Source: Mangrovivirga halotolerans
GTDB lineage: Bacteria > Bacteroidota > Bacteroidia > Cytophagales > Cyclobacteriaceae
Reading direction: 5' to 3'
Assembly (NCBI RefSeq): GCF_026241165.1
Contig: NZ_JAPFQN010000002.1
Location: 248,001-312,000 of the forward strand
DNA length: 64,000 bases
Under the pieces are notes generated by a model. That model was not told the DNA's origin and made no database searches. It saw nothing but the letters and a program-made list of their open reading frames with translations. The translations under genes and the position numbers were made by a program. How positions within the stretch are numbered: the stretch's first letter is position 1; every line of letters begins with the position of its first letter. Shown one piece after another: positions 35,052 to 44,735 of the stretch.

Positions 35052-38000
35052 TTAATCTTCAATAATAAAATCGTGTCCCAGTTCCAGATAATCGATACCA
35101 GCCTGTCTGGATACCTCTTCAGACTTATTAATCAGTACAGATATCTGATGTTCCGGTGCAGGAACAAGTACTGACCAAGGTTTGGTAGCTGTCAGTGATG
35201 ACTTTTCTGAATTCACCCTTGCAGTATCGATCAATTGATGGTTTCCCTGATAATCACGGGCAACCTGAATCATAGAAAAACGAGTGATAAACTCTACATA
35301 AGGCAGAGTTCGTAAAAAACTAAGTATATCCGAACTATGGATAGTGCCTCCTAACTCAACATTTCTGTTTTGTGATTGCAAGGTTCCTGTCAGATACCTG
35401 TTGATTTGTTCATTAAGTTTCTGGATGTAGTAACCATAGTTATATCCATCAGAAAACTTAACTGCACAAATTATTTTAATCCGCTCGTAATGCGGGTTTC
35501 TAACTTCAAGTTTGATAAAAGGTGATATCTGCTTATTCAGTCGATCCTTTATATCATATAGCAGTTCACTACTTGCCATTGGCTCACTTTTGTTTACTGC
35601 ATTATCGGCTCCCGGTGTTACGATCATTAATATATTTCCGGGTGCATGAACTTTTTCACTAGACATATTTGGCAGGCAGGTGGCACGGTGGACCTGTGGA
35701 AATTCATCCAGTACCAGTCGCTCGTAATCCCAAATGGTAATAGCCCGTTGTTTATGTCGAAGCCTTTCCCCAACACCTATATAAAAAGAGTCATTATCTT
35801 CTTCGGGTTTACCTCCAAATGAAGGTAGTGGCTGTGTAATCCGCTGAATCCCTTCAATATTATTTACCGATCGCTTTACCGTAAATGCAGGTAACGGATT
35901 CTCCAGGTAATCATCTTCGAGAACTGACTCTGAAGAAAGGCTTGCTGTAATGACCTGGGTGCCTGCTGAAAGTAAACTTGATGCAGCTTCTGCATTTTTA
36001 ACCGCCGCAGCCCTGATCCAGAAAAGATCTTTATCCAAAGTCGAATTACCTGTTGAAATATCAGCAGGTATTTCTAAAGTAATAATACCGGTTCTCAGAA
36101 ACCTGTTTGTTTCATCCCTGAGTATTTTTGACGGAGCCAGCGTATACCATTTATCGTTGGCCAGATAACTCCATTCGATCTCCGGAGGATCTATTTCTGA
36201 CGAAATAGTATATTCATCGATCATTTCGACAAATAAATTAAGTAATTGAGGTGCCCGAATACCTGACAAACCGATTAGTAGCGCACCTTCATAACCAAAT
36301 CCAGGCAATAAAGTAGTCGATTGCGCGGCATTATCCGGATAAACAAGGTTTTCACCATGAGGATGAAGGTAAAACAGTTGTCCTGCTTCATTTTGTTTCT
36401 TCGAATCTCTTTTTGACCGATCTATCAGCGAAATTGCAGATGAAGCTTCATAATTCAGAGATAATGAGCTTATCTGAGGAGTATAGGGTTTTGCAGGTAA
36501 ATCCTGCTTACTCTTTTCTTTATTTTTAAGTAATCCGGTTCGGGAATTTTCGATTGTAACCTCAGACAAAATAGCCGGATAAACATCATGCCCGAACCCA
36601 TTACGTGGATTAACAAGTTCTAATCGTATAAAACCACGCTGAGTTCCGGCTGAAAGCGCAAGATCCCGGTTGATGGCAGCGTAGTTAGGAGCTTGCTTTA
36701 TCTTGCTTACGTCAATTCCTGAAATAACAGTATGTGACTGTAACGGTGCTGCCGGTGACGGAGCTTTAAATGCTCCTTTATCTTTGGTTCTGAATAGCTT
36801 GAATTTTTGTTGCTGTCCCTTTTCCTGAGGCTTCCAACCACCGTTATCAAGAACAGAAAGCGAAAACTCAAAAGATGTATTATCTATATCAGACTTATAT
36901 TCTTTGTAATGTTGGGAAAAACCACTTTTATGGTCGGGTAAATCAAACCAGTCTATATTTACTTCCAGGTTGTCGATAGATTTCTGAAAAACTTCATTTG
37001 AGCCGATAACCAGGTAAGACCCGGCTTTAGGCATTGGACCAAATGGAATAAACGGTGCATTATGATTTAAACGACCTATTTGATTGTGTACCTGGAGGTT
37101 TTTGTATTCAGAAACTTTTACATCGAACTGAACCTGTTCTAAAACCAGTGAACTGATTAGCGAGTATGGATAAGTAAAAGTATGATCATTCAATTCCAGC
37201 TTTATTACTGGTAAGTCTGTCTTGAAGTTACCCTCATGTATCTTTTTGTCATATCCGATAATCGCCGGAGCCGCTTTATCAATATCAAAATTTATTCGTA
37301 AAGCTTTTTTCTTAACATTCTGAGTTATTACATATCTGTTAACATTTAACCATCCTTCAGAGGATGTTAATTTGATATTAAAAGCATCGGCAAATACCTT
37401 TACAAAAACCTCTTCTACAGAGTTTTCATATTTAATACTTAAATCTTTAAGATATTGCTCCAGGAGTTCGAAGGATAACTCTGAAAATTGTAATACAACT
37501 TGAATTTCTCTTACTCCCTCTGATAAAAATAAAACCGGTGAAGATATAGCAAACCCAACATTTGCTGTATCCATAGTTTTTTCATTCAGACCCTTTCCTT
37601 GTTGAGATTCACCAAAAACAGCATAAGGTTTTTTTACCTTAAGGTCAGAATATCCGCCGGTAGTATAATGCTCTTCAGGAAAATCATTGGTCAACACATT
37701 ACTTACTAATATCCTTTCCTTACCTTTTATGTTCAGGTAATCCCGGTCAATAAAAATAGATTTGAGTTGTTTTATTTCTGCCTTATTAACCAGAATTTCA
37801 TTATCAGCTATATATATTTTATCCTTTTTCCCAGATTTAAGCTCAGCAAGAAATTTAGTCCCCTCCTTAATATTTACAAATTCAGCCTCGTCATTTAATT
37901 TAAATTGAAGAAATATTTTATCCAGTTCAGACTCATCTTTTCTTTGTTGAAGAATCTTCGAGAAATAAAAATCAAGGTGTTTGGCTGTCAACCCATTTAA

Positions 38001-38768
38001 GCCATCCTGAGCATGTTCAAATATTTTTAAAAAGGATAGGAAAAGGGCGATTTCCGGATAGTGAATATCGCTTTCCAGTGATTGCCTAAGGTAATCAGGA
38101 GTTTTAGATTTCAGATAAAGAAGTGTCTCATAGAAACTTTGGAAAGTTTCCTGAAGCTTCTCGGGTGCTGCTTTAAAAGATATTTTTTCAGATTGCTGAT
38201 CTTCATTTAATTGCCAAACCGGACTGAAATCATTAAAATCGAATGACTGGGACTTTAATTCTTTAAGTGAAGAAATAACTTTTAAATCATCGAGAGCCTT
38301 ATTTAATTTTGAAGAAATCGCATTAAATATCTCATTTCTGATATTAACCTGACTTTGGGTAAATTCTTCAACATTTTTTAGCTCTTTGTACCACTCTTCA
38401 AAATTCAATGCTAACGAGTAAACCTCCTTAATTGCCCTGAGCAGATATTTAATCTTTCTGGATTCTTTTTTAAAGAGGCGGGCCTTAGAGATTGCTTTCT
38501 TAAACCTGTCTTCCAGTTTTGCTGGTTCACTATCAATGATCGCTGCCAGTATTACAGTTTCATCAGAGAAAAAATATGACCAGTCTCCGTCTACCTCGTT
38601 GTTATTATTAAAATAATTGATAAGTTTTGACAATCCTTTAGTGTAAACCAGAAGATCTTCAAAAGAACGCTCATCAATTTTAACATACTGGTTATTCAGC
38701 GCCTTGAAAAAACGACTTCTTTGTGTTGTACCGCTATTCCCTTTTACCGAAATTTTACCTGATTCCAT
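35052..38768 (-). CDS. Baseplate J/gp47-like wedge protein (Afp11/Afp12-like)
   Basis: 1238 residues from the ATG at 38768; a GTG 9 bp further up (38777) is the alternative start. The C-terminal ~230 residues show the baseplate J end: HKQRAITIWDYERLVLDEFP ... ATCLPN ... LYDIKDRLNKQISPFIKLEVRNP ... IHSSDILSFLRTLPYVEFI. The N-terminal ~400 residues are helical and the middle is beta-rich. It is a structural protein of the baseplate that changes shape to trigger sheath contraction. The gp25 gene is 10-20 bp upstream, as usual in these clusters. Confidence 0.85.
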   Translation of the reverse strand: MESGKISVKGNSGTTQRSRFFKALNNQYVKIDERSFEDLLVYTKGLSKLINYFNNNNEVDGDWSYFFSDETVILAAIIDSEPAKLEDRFKKAISKARLFKKESRKIKYLLRAIKEVYSLALNFEEWYKELKNVEEFTQSQVNIRNEIFNAISSKLNKALDDLKVISSLKELKSQSFDFNDFSPVWQLNEDQQSEKISFKAAPEKLQETFQSFYETLLYLKSKTPDYLRQSLESDIHYPEIALFLSFLKIFEHAQDGLNGLTAKHLDFYFSKILQQRKDESELDKIFLQFKLNDEAEFVNIKEGTKFLAELKSGKKDKIYIADNEILVNKAEIKQLKSIFIDRDYLNIKGKERILVSNVLTNDFPEEHYTTGGYSDLKVKKPYAVFGESQQGKGLNEKTMDTANVGFAISSPVLFLSEGVREIQVVLQFSELSFELLEQYLKDLSIKYENSVEEVFVKVFADAFNIKLTSSEGWLNVNRYVITQNVKKKALRINFDIDKAAPAIIGYDKKIHEGNFKTDLPVIKLELNDHTFTYPYSLISSLVLEQVQFDVKVSEYKNLQVHNQIGRLNHNAPFIPFGPMPKAGSYLVIGSNEVFQKSIDNLEVNIDWFDLPDHKSGFSQHYKEYKSDIDNTSFEFSLSVLDNGGWKPQEKGQQQKFKLFRTKDKGAFKAPSPAAPLQSHTVISGIDVSKIKQAPNYAAINRDLALSAGTQRGFIRLELVNPRNGFGHDVYPAILSEVTIENSRTGLLKNKEKSKQDLPAKPYTPQISSLSLNYEASSAISLIDRSKRDSKKQNEAGQLFYLHPHGENLVYPDNAAQSTTLLPGFGYEGALLIGLSGIRAPQLLNLFVEMIDEYTISSEIDPPEIEWSYLANDKWYTLAPSKILRDETNRFLRTGIITLEIPADISTGNSTLDKDLFWIRAAAVKNAEAASSLLSAGTQVITASLSSESVLEDDYLENPLPAFTVKRSVNNIEGIQRITQPLPSFGGKPEEDNDSFYIGVGERLRHKQRAITIWDYERLVLDEFPQVHRATCLPNMSSEKVHAPGNILMIVTPGADNAVNKSEPMASSELLYDIKDRLNKQISPFIKLEVRNPHYERIKIICAVKFSDGYNYGYYIQKLNEQINRYLTGTLQSQNRNVELGGTIHSSDILSFLRTLPYVEFITRFSMIQVARDYQGNHQLIDTARVNSEKSSLTATKPWSVLVPAPEHQISVLINKSEEVSRQAGIDYLELGHDFIIED

Positions 38769-38787
38769 TCGCTGCACTTATCAATAT

Positions 38788-39219
38788 CTATTTAATTTTA
38801 TCCTTTGACTTTAGATCAGTTCCTTCGATTATATAATAAGGATAGACCATGTTTGTACGTACGTTTGTCTTTCTGACAGTATATACAAGATTGATGTGAA
38901 CAAGACCGTCATTATCTTTATCTTGAGTAACCTCAACATCATCAAGATTTATTCTGGGTTCGTGATATAAAACTGCCATTTCAATTCGAGATCTTATTGT
39001 TTCAATCAATGAATTATTGATAGACTCAAAGGCAACAAATTTTAAATCACATCCATAATCAGGATTCATAATTCTTTCACCTGGTTTTGTTGATAGAAGA
39101 ATCCATAAGCTTTCCCGGATATCATTATCTTCTGATACCAGAACAACGCTTCCAGTTCGCTTTTCGAATGATGGAGGAAATTTCCATCCAACTCCAAGAA
39201 ATGATTTTCTATTTTTCAT
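38788..39219 (-). CDS. gp25-like baseplate protein (Afp9-like)
   Basis: 143 residues of the GPW/gp25 family. The family core is present: a beta strand, then 'DNDIRESLWILLSTKPGERIMNPDYGCDLK' with the P-x-x-G(C) turn, and an 'IRSRIEMAVLYHEPRINLDDVEV' helix-strand end. gp25 lies at the inner baseplate and starts sheath polymerisation. It is 11 bp upstream of the J-like gene and 11 bp downstream of the PAAR gene. Confidence 0.92.
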   Translation of the reverse strand: MKNRKSFLGVGWKFPPSFEKRTGSVVLVSEDNDIRESLWILLSTKPGERIMNPDYGCDLKFVAFESINNSLIETIRSRIEMAVLYHEPRINLDDVEVTQDKDNDGLVHINLVYTVRKTNVRTNMVYPYYIIEGTDLKSKDKIK

Positions 39220-39230
39220 TACAATTTTTT

Positions 39231-39518
39231 CTAACCTCCAATTAATACTGTTGGTTCACCCATAACTATCGAACCTCCATGAGCAGTAGTATCACCCATT
39301 CGTGCTGCAGGCATTCCACCGATTAAAACTGTTCCTGATCCGACTGCAATTGTATCAGGTGGGCCAGTACACACGCACATATCTCCAACTCTCGCTGCGG
39401 GAACACCGGCTATAAGCACAGTTGGTTCTCCTATTGATACAGGTCCGCCCACATGAGGAACAGTCCCCGTTACCATTGGACAAACATGATTATCTCCTAT
39501 TCTTGCAGCAGGCAACAT
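39231..39518 (-). CDS. PAAR-domain spike tip protein (Afp10-like)
   Basis: 95 residues, all one PAAR domain. There are three PAAR motif repeats: PAARIGD (3-9), PAARVGD (about 55) and PAARMGD (about 71), with His and Cys residues (DNHVCP, DMCVCTG, DTTAHGG) for metal binding. It caps the spike trimer and sharpens the tip. The gene follows the spike gene by 5 bp. Confidence 0.95.
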   Translation of the reverse strand: MLPAARIGDNHVCPMVTGTVPHVGGPVSIGEPTVLIAGVPAARVGDMCVCTGPPDTIAVGSGTVLIGGMPAARMGDTTAHGGSIVMGEPTVLIGG

Positions 39519-39523
39519 ATCTA

Positions 39524-41311
39524 TTAATTTATTTGGACTAAACTTCCTTTTATCACAGCAGTTGCAGATGCTGACAATTCAGCCTGAGCACCTTCAGCAG
39601 CAAACTTTGCCGATCCTGCCATGTTTACATTAATTCCCTCACCATTAAAATCACCGGTGGCTTTTACTATTGTATCTTGCCCTGATTCCATGGAAATATT
39701 ACCCTGAGCTTTCAATACGATATCAGCATCTGATTGCAGGCTGATCCCGGCATCAGACATCTCGATTGTATTACCATTTTCTTCATTTAAAACAGTGATT
39801 TTTTTCTGGTCATCATCGAGAGTAAATATATTCCCCCCAGGAGTGGATATAGTTAACACTTTATCAGCGTCGTTAAACTTTATTTCAAGCTCTCCTTTTG
39901 TAAAAATTGATTTAGTTGGATTTTCTTCCTCAGGAGTATATTTAGGCTTTTTTTGTTTACCGTATAATGTGCCCAATATCACAGGATGTTGGGGTTCATC
40001 ATTGAGAAAACCGATTAACACTTCATCTCCGATCTCGGGGTAAAAAAACATCCCGGCATCAGCAGTGGCATAAGTATTTGATAATCGTGCCCACAGTGGC
40101 ATATTATCCTGTTGTAAAGTTGGAATAGTCACCTGTACACGATAATTACCATCAGGATCTTCATGGATCTGTTTTACCAATCCGGCATGTAATCCCTGAA
40201 TAGAAGGAGACAATCCGGATGCAGTCTGACTATTAATATAAGGGCGTTCCTCTGTATACCAATCATATGATAAGCCTAACCTGAAATCAGTTGTCCAGTC
40301 GCCTTCTTCAATAATATGTGTTACGCCTGAAATATAGTTCTTACCATTAAACTGCTTACTTAAACCATCTAGTTTTATAAAATTGCCCGGGTTGACATAA
40401 TAGTTGCCGATAACAGTCATATTTCCCCTGACCTTAGCCAACCTGGACCGTGTTATTTTTGCATCGGCCCATGCCTTGAGCATTGATTGCTGCATAAAAG
40501 CAGGTGATTGAAGTGGCACATCTTCTATACCAAAAACAGAAGCCAGTTCTTCAGATTTTTTTTCTCCAACTTCAAGTTCACCGACTGCTTCTCCTGATGA
40601 ATCGATCAGTTCCAGGTTTGAAGAATCCCAGGCATAAGCATTAACAGCATTAAACTGGTTTCTGGCATCAACATCAGCATTAAAAGAAAGTAACCCTGAA
40701 CCGTACCCTACTTCAAGAACAGGCTCCTCTGCTAAATCTATTTTCTTTATTGTTAGTTTTTCATCGCCTGTATTAACAAGTAAGCCATTAATATCAGAGC
40801 GCATTAAGATAAAATCCCAATCAGTTGCATGATGCTGTACCAACTCGGGATGAGTGGTTTCAGTATCTTCAACTTCATTTTCGAATTCATAGTCTCCGAA
40901 AATTTTGTTTATTGCATCAGCGTCTGTCGAATCAAAAAACACCCGGTTTTTCCTTGTAAGTGTGGTTTTTACTGCTTTATGTTTACAATCAATAATAAAC
41001 CTGGAGCCTCCCGAACGCATAATCCTTAGATTTTGCTTTATGATTACTCCCTTAAAAATTATTTCTTCTTCACTTTTATAACCCGCTTTAATTTCTATTT
41101 CATTGCCAGCACTAAAAAGATCATCATTACTTAATTCGAAATTCTGAGACTCACCTGTTCCACCATCTGTAAACTCGACAGTTGCCGATGATACTTTGTT
41201 AATTTCTTTATCTACCCTAATGAATATAACACCATATTGTCCAGGCACTTCCGCACCATTGATCAAAATAGTAGTAGTTACCAACCCACTTTTCTCTATC
41301 AAATTATTCAT
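39524..41311 (-). CDS. VgrG-like spike hub protein (Afp8-like)
   Basis: 595 residues. The N-terminal ~350 residues are the gp27-like hub (phage late-control type). An OB-fold gp5-like domain follows at about 370-450 ('HAGLVKQIHEDPDGNYRVQVTIP ... ARLSNTYATADAGMFFYPEIGDEVLIGFLNDEPQHPVILGTLYG'). The C-terminus is a repetitive beta-helix with periodic 'DIVLKAQGNISMESGQD' blades ending in AELSASATAVIKGSLVQIN. There is no toxin extension. It forms the trimer that joins the tube and carries the PAAR tip. It overlaps no neighbour and lies 9 bp downstream of the LysM gene. Confidence 0.92.
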   Translation of the reverse strand: MNNLIEKSGLVTTTILINGAEVPGQYGVIFIRVDKEINKVSSATVEFTDGGTGESQNFELSNDDLFSAGNEIEIKAGYKSEEEIIFKGVIIKQNLRIMRSGGSRFIIDCKHKAVKTTLTRKNRVFFDSTDADAINKIFGDYEFENEVEDTETTHPELVQHHATDWDFILMRSDINGLLVNTGDEKLTIKKIDLAEEPVLEVGYGSGLLSFNADVDARNQFNAVNAYAWDSSNLELIDSSGEAVGELEVGEKKSEELASVFGIEDVPLQSPAFMQQSMLKAWADAKITRSRLAKVRGNMTVIGNYYVNPGNFIKLDGLSKQFNGKNYISGVTHIIEEGDWTTDFRLGLSYDWYTEERPYINSQTASGLSPSIQGLHAGLVKQIHEDPDGNYRVQVTIPTLQQDNMPLWARLSNTYATADAGMFFYPEIGDEVLIGFLNDEPQHPVILGTLYGKQKKPKYTPEEENPTKSIFTKGELEIKFNDADKVLTISTPGGNIFTLDDDQKKITVLNEENGNTIEMSDAGISLQSDADIVLKAQGNISMESGQDTIVKATGDFNGEGINVNMAGSAKFAAEGAQAELSASATAVIKGSLVQIN

Positions 41312-41320
41312 AATGGATAA

Positions 41321-41998
41321 TTATTTCTTTAAAGGTGGAAAACTTAGTTCCATACCAGGCTTCAGGTCTCTGAAGCTTGTCAGCCCATTAATTTGAGCTA
41401 CCTGCATATAATATTGAGGATCACCATAGACCTTTTTACACATCTGAGGTAGGTTATCTCCTATTTTGACAGTAATTAAATGAGATAAATCGGGAGAATT
41501 TCTATTTTGCCTTTTCACCTGTTCTTCAAGTGTTCTGGCACTTACAAAACCAAGGTTTACTTTAGCTCTTAAAGAATCACCATTTGGAGCAAACAATGTA
41601 TGGGTAACATTCATGCTTTCCATTCTTCCTTTAAAGGATACAGATTTTCCCCAATTAAGCTCTACAAAAGGAGTTTCATGAGAAGAACCAATATAATCGT
41701 AAATCAATCCACGAAGGTTTTTCAATTCTTCGCTAACACTAATGACCTTGCCATTAGCCCCAGTGCCGTCAAACCAGATTTCAAACTGTAACTTTTCCGA
41801 ATTGATATGTTTGAATTTCTGCTCAGACATTTCGGTATCATCTGGCTGATCAGCATTATAATTAATGGACATCTGATTGGTAATTGAATTGGGATTCATA
41901 TAAACCGACATACTACCCAATTCATCTTTTGAATCATAAGATGCTGTCGAATATGAAATGATTTTCAGCTTTTCCAACTTAGATCTTTCGTCCGCCAT
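41321..41998 (-). CDS. LysM-domain baseplate protein (Afp7-like)
   Basis: 225 residues. The C-terminal ~50 residues form a LysM domain: VKIGDNLPQMCKKVYGDPQYYMQVAQINGLTSFRDLKPGMELSFP. The N-terminal part is a beta-rich domain (STASYDSKDELGSMSVYMNP). In these systems the gp53-like LysM protein sits at the hub-wedge interface and does not bind cell wall. The next gene starts 10 bp downstream. Confidence 0.9.
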   Translation of the reverse strand: MADERSKLEKLKIISYSTASYDSKDELGSMSVYMNPNSITNQMSINYNADQPDDTEMSEQKFKHINSEKLQFEIWFDGTGANGKVISVSEELKNLRGLIYDYIGSSHETPFVELNWGKSVSFKGRMESMNVTHTLFAPNGDSLRAKVNLGFVSARTLEEQVKRQNRNSPDLSHLITVKIGDNLPQMCKKVYGDPQYYMQVAQINGLTSFRDLKPGMELSFPPLKK

Positions 41999-42001
41999 CT
42001 T

Positions 42002-42160
42002 TTATCTCTCCTTTTTTATTTCAAGTAAATGCATTACCCGCTCAACGCAAGCGTCAACAATTTCTTTTTTATCAACCTTCACTGACTGATCATTTTTAAT
42101 GATGTTTTGTCCATCATTAACATTGATCCTCACTACTAATTCCTTAATTTCTACAGGCAT
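42002..42160 (-). CDS. Small DUF5908-like protein in the Afp6 position (52 aa)
   Basis: A short gene: ATG at 42160, TAA at 42002-42004, 52 residues. It reads MPVEIKELVVRINVNDGQN..., then charged 'KNDQSVKVDKKEIVDACVERVMHLLEI'. The MPVEIKELV start is typical of DUF5908 proteins in Bacteroidota contractile clusters. It lies between the second tube gene and the LysM gene, the place of Afp6/Pvc6, a small protein of unknown role. Spacing is 1 bp to the upstream gene and 3 bp to the downstream gene, and AGGAGAG precedes the next start, so it is a true operon member. Confidence 0.8.
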   Translation of the reverse strand: MPVEIKELVVRINVNDGQNIIKNDQSVKVDKKEIVDACVERVMHLLEIKKER

Positions 42161-42161
42161 A

Positions 42162-42641
42162 TCATTTTAATTCTTCCTCAAACCGCTGATAAGCCAGCTC
42201 TATCGATTCAATTACCAGCTCATTACTTTGGCTATTCAATCCTGACACAGACCACTTCACAGGATAAGCGTTATAAAAAGTCCATTTAAACAGCGGTTCC
42301 ATATCCTCTCCTAATAATTTTATCACAATATTATTAGGTGTAACTCCATTCGCTAACCCGACTTCAAATGTATTTTTACACCAGTCAACAAAAGAAGAAC
42401 TTGCATGGCACCTTCCTCTTTTAAGTACCAGGTTAGGATATTTCAAAGGTTGGGGAAACCGATGAATAAATCGATTTTCCCCACCCTCTTGAAATTCTTC
42501 AGTAGGCATTTCAACAGAAATACCACTTACTTCCATGAAGTTATTATCATACTGTTTCGATTGACCGGTATTCACTCCGTCTTTCTTCATTAAAGAAACG
42601 GCAAACCTGAAACCGGGAATCGGATAATTAATATCTGTCAT
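42162..42641 (-). CDS. Tail tube protein 2 (gp19/Afp5-like)
   Basis: 159 residues of the T4 gp19-like tube family: N-terminal PIPGFRFAVSL, 'DNNFMEVSGISVEMPTEEFQEGGENRFIHRFPQPLKYPNLVLKRG', with the tube loop and the C-terminal 'YNAYPVKWSVSGLNSQSNELVIESIELAYQRFE'. This second, slightly longer tube protein is the likely first ring joining the hub, as Afp5 does. It is 8 bp downstream of the main tube gene. Confidence 0.9.
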   Translation of the reverse strand: MTDINYPIPGFRFAVSLMKKDGVNTGQSKQYDNNFMEVSGISVEMPTEEFQEGGENRFIHRFPQPLKYPNLVLKRGRCHASSSFVDWCKNTFEVGLANGVTPNNIVIKLLGEDMEPLFKWTFYNAYPVKWSVSGLNSQSNELVIESIELAYQRFEEELK

Positions 42642-42649
42642 AATTTAGA

Positions 42650-43087
42650 TTATGATGCTTCCTGAACAATACCCTCATGAGCAAGTTCAAGTGTTTCAAC
42701 AGCAATCTCATTAGCATCTGACTTAAGGTCAGGGCCAGAGATTTTTGTTGGAAATGCATTAGAGACAGTCCAAATCATTACTGGCTCATCTTCTTCATCT
42801 AAAAGAGTGATAATAACATCTTCTCTTCTTTCTTTATTCGTTTGAACATCTTCAAACCACTCATAAAAAGTAAGATCATCTCTGAATACACCTTTTTTAA
42901 GTGTAATAGTTCCGTGCTTTTTCAAACCAGGGACCTTACGAGTTACTAACTCCGGATCATTTCCCGATCTGTATTCAATGAACTGAGTTTCCATTTCAAG
43001 GCCGGTTACTTCCTGAAAACCAACCTCAACATCGCCCCACTCTACCTGAAAGTGGAACTTAGGTACTGGCCATAGTTCTTCTGCCAT
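42650..43087 (-). CDS. Tail tube protein 1 (Hcp/gp19/Afp1-like)
   Basis: 145 residues. Tube-family core: VPKFHFQVEWGDVEVGFQEVTGLEMETQFIEYRSG, 'VPGLKKHGTITLKKGVF', and C-terminal 'VSNAFPTKISGPDLKSDANEIAVETLELAHEGI'. It forms the stacked hexamers of the inner tube. It is 39 bp downstream of the sheath gene. The gene is shorter than tube 2 and has lost the insertion near residue 20 of that protein, so it is the repeated tube subunit. Confidence 0.92.
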   Translation of the reverse strand: MAEELWPVPKFHFQVEWGDVEVGFQEVTGLEMETQFIEYRSGNDPELVTRKVPGLKKHGTITLKKGVFRDDLTFYEWFEDVQTNKERREDVIITLLDEEDEPVMIWTVSNAFPTKISGPDLKSDANEIAVETLELAHEGIVQEAS

Positions 43088-43126
43088 AATTTTTAGTGTT
43101 TATTCGTTAATGTTTTGATTTAAAAA

Positions 43127-44707
43127 TTAAGATTCCTGCATTTTTTGCTGGAATGTGATCACGATGAATTCAGCTGGTCTAGAGACCGCAACTTTAACTG
43201 AAATATTCATAACACCATCCAGAATATCATTTGGAGTCATAGTACTTCCTAGTCCAACCTGAACTTCAAAAGCATCTGCAGGAGTTAAACCTACAAGACC
43301 ACCTTGTCTCCAGATATCATTAAGGAATGAGTTGATCATGCTACGAACTAATACCCAGGTACCTGAGTTATTCGGCTCATAAACATAGGCCTTCGCTGCT
43401 TTTTTGATTGATTGCTCAATATAAGTGATCGTTCTCCTAACGTTGATGTATCTCCAGTCCTGGCTGTTACCGTCAAGAGTTCTTGCACCCCAAACAGTAG
43501 TACCTTCACCAACAAATGCTCTGATTGCATTAACAGATTTCCCTGAAGGAGTAACGTTAAGGTCTTCCTGATCGTCTTGAGTTAATCTTACCATTGGAGC
43601 GATAGCCTGGCTTACTGTTAAGTTTGCAGGAGCTTTCCATACGCCTCTTTCTCCGTCGATCATAGTATAAACACCAGCCATTGCTGCACTTGCAGGCAAC
43701 ACATTCAAATGGGTTTTGATCTTTTGAAGAATTTTTTCGAAAGACGGGCTGATAACTTTCAATGTTTGAGTTAGAGAAGAAATATCATTCGCATCTCCGA
43801 TTTTATTAATCTCAGCTTTGATCTCATCTGCTTTTTTAGCGTTTGGAGCACTAGCTTCAGCTTCTTTGCTTAATAATTCTTTAAGCTTATCAGTATTTGA
43901 GATGTTAGCATAGCTAAGTTCCTCATTTTGAACTACTGAAGTGTATACCCATGGGTAGTAAGCAGCTCCATAAGCTAAGAAGTTAGAACCGATACCTTCA
44001 CGGAAACGAGTGATCACATCATTCTTATCATAAGAACGAGCTTTTGTTCCATCGTAAACATCCAGAATAGCAAAACGGCTTTTTGTTCTGTACCCGCAAT
44101 GAGATAACATATCTTGCTGTAATGCAAAGCAATCTGCTTCATCAAGCATTACTGCCTCAGGAATTACAAGCATTGTTGGTTCTTCTTCTCCATAAAGAGA
44201 ATCCATTGCTTCCTGTAAAGACTTCTTAGAAATAGCGTTCTGTTTTAATTCTGTGGTTGAAGATGGCTGTTTCGAATCTTTTCCGTCTTTAGATTTAGAA
44301 GCAGGAGCAGAAGATGTTACTTCTGAATAATAACTTCCGGCAGAAACTACCCAGCAGGTACTTCCTCCGTTAGCAAAGAAAAGCCTGATGCTATCATAAA
44401 GCATAAATCTTGCTTTGTTATCAGAAACGATTTTATAACCGTTGTTTCCAATCTCAAAGTCATAGTCTTCATTTGCATCTGCAGACTGAACATTGAACGT
44501 TGTAGTCGGGCCTCCTCCGAAGATATTATAAAATTCAGAAAGTGAGGAAATTCTCACCGGCTTGTTAATTAATGTGCGTCCGTCGCGTCGTGACTTTTCA
44601 GTATAGCCGATAAAGGCTGGTACTGCGGTAGGCACAGCTGCAACAGAATTCGAAAAGGCGTTCTTTTCTTCTACGTAAACGCCTGGCGTTGCTAGATTTT
44701 GTGACAT
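43127..44707 (-). CDS. Contractile sheath protein (Afp2-4-like)
   Basis: 526 residues. N-terminal sheath start TPGVYVEEKNAFSNSVAAVPTAVPAFIGYTEKS, a middle variable domain, and the C-terminal core 'AIRAFVGEGTTVWGARTLDGNSQDWRYINVRRTITYIEQSI' followed by 'AKAYVYEPNNSGTWVLVRSMINSFLNDIWRQGGLVG'. The final handshake strands are ISVKVAVSRPAEFIVITFQQK. It is the only sheath gene in the cluster, where Afp has three, as in other Bacteroidota systems. The sheath contracts to drive the tube outwards. Confidence 0.95.
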   Translation of the reverse strand: MSQNLATPGVYVEEKNAFSNSVAAVPTAVPAFIGYTEKSRRDGRTLINKPVRISSLSEFYNIFGGGPTTTFNVQSADANEDYDFEIGNNGYKIVSDNKARFMLYDSIRLFFANGGSTCWVVSAGSYYSEVTSSAPASKSKDGKDSKQPSSTTELKQNAISKKSLQEAMDSLYGEEEPTMLVIPEAVMLDEADCFALQQDMLSHCGYRTKSRFAILDVYDGTKARSYDKNDVITRFREGIGSNFLAYGAAYYPWVYTSVVQNEELSYANISNTDKLKELLSKEAEASAPNAKKADEIKAEINKIGDANDISSLTQTLKVISPSFEKILQKIKTHLNVLPASAAMAGVYTMIDGERGVWKAPANLTVSQAIAPMVRLTQDDQEDLNVTPSGKSVNAIRAFVGEGTTVWGARTLDGNSQDWRYINVRRTITYIEQSIKKAAKAYVYEPNNSGTWVLVRSMINSFLNDIWRQGGLVGLTPADAFEVQVGLGSTMTPNDILDGVMNISVKVAVSRPAEFIVITFQQKMQES

Positions 44708-44735
44708 AGTTGATCAGTAATTGGTTTTAAAAAGA

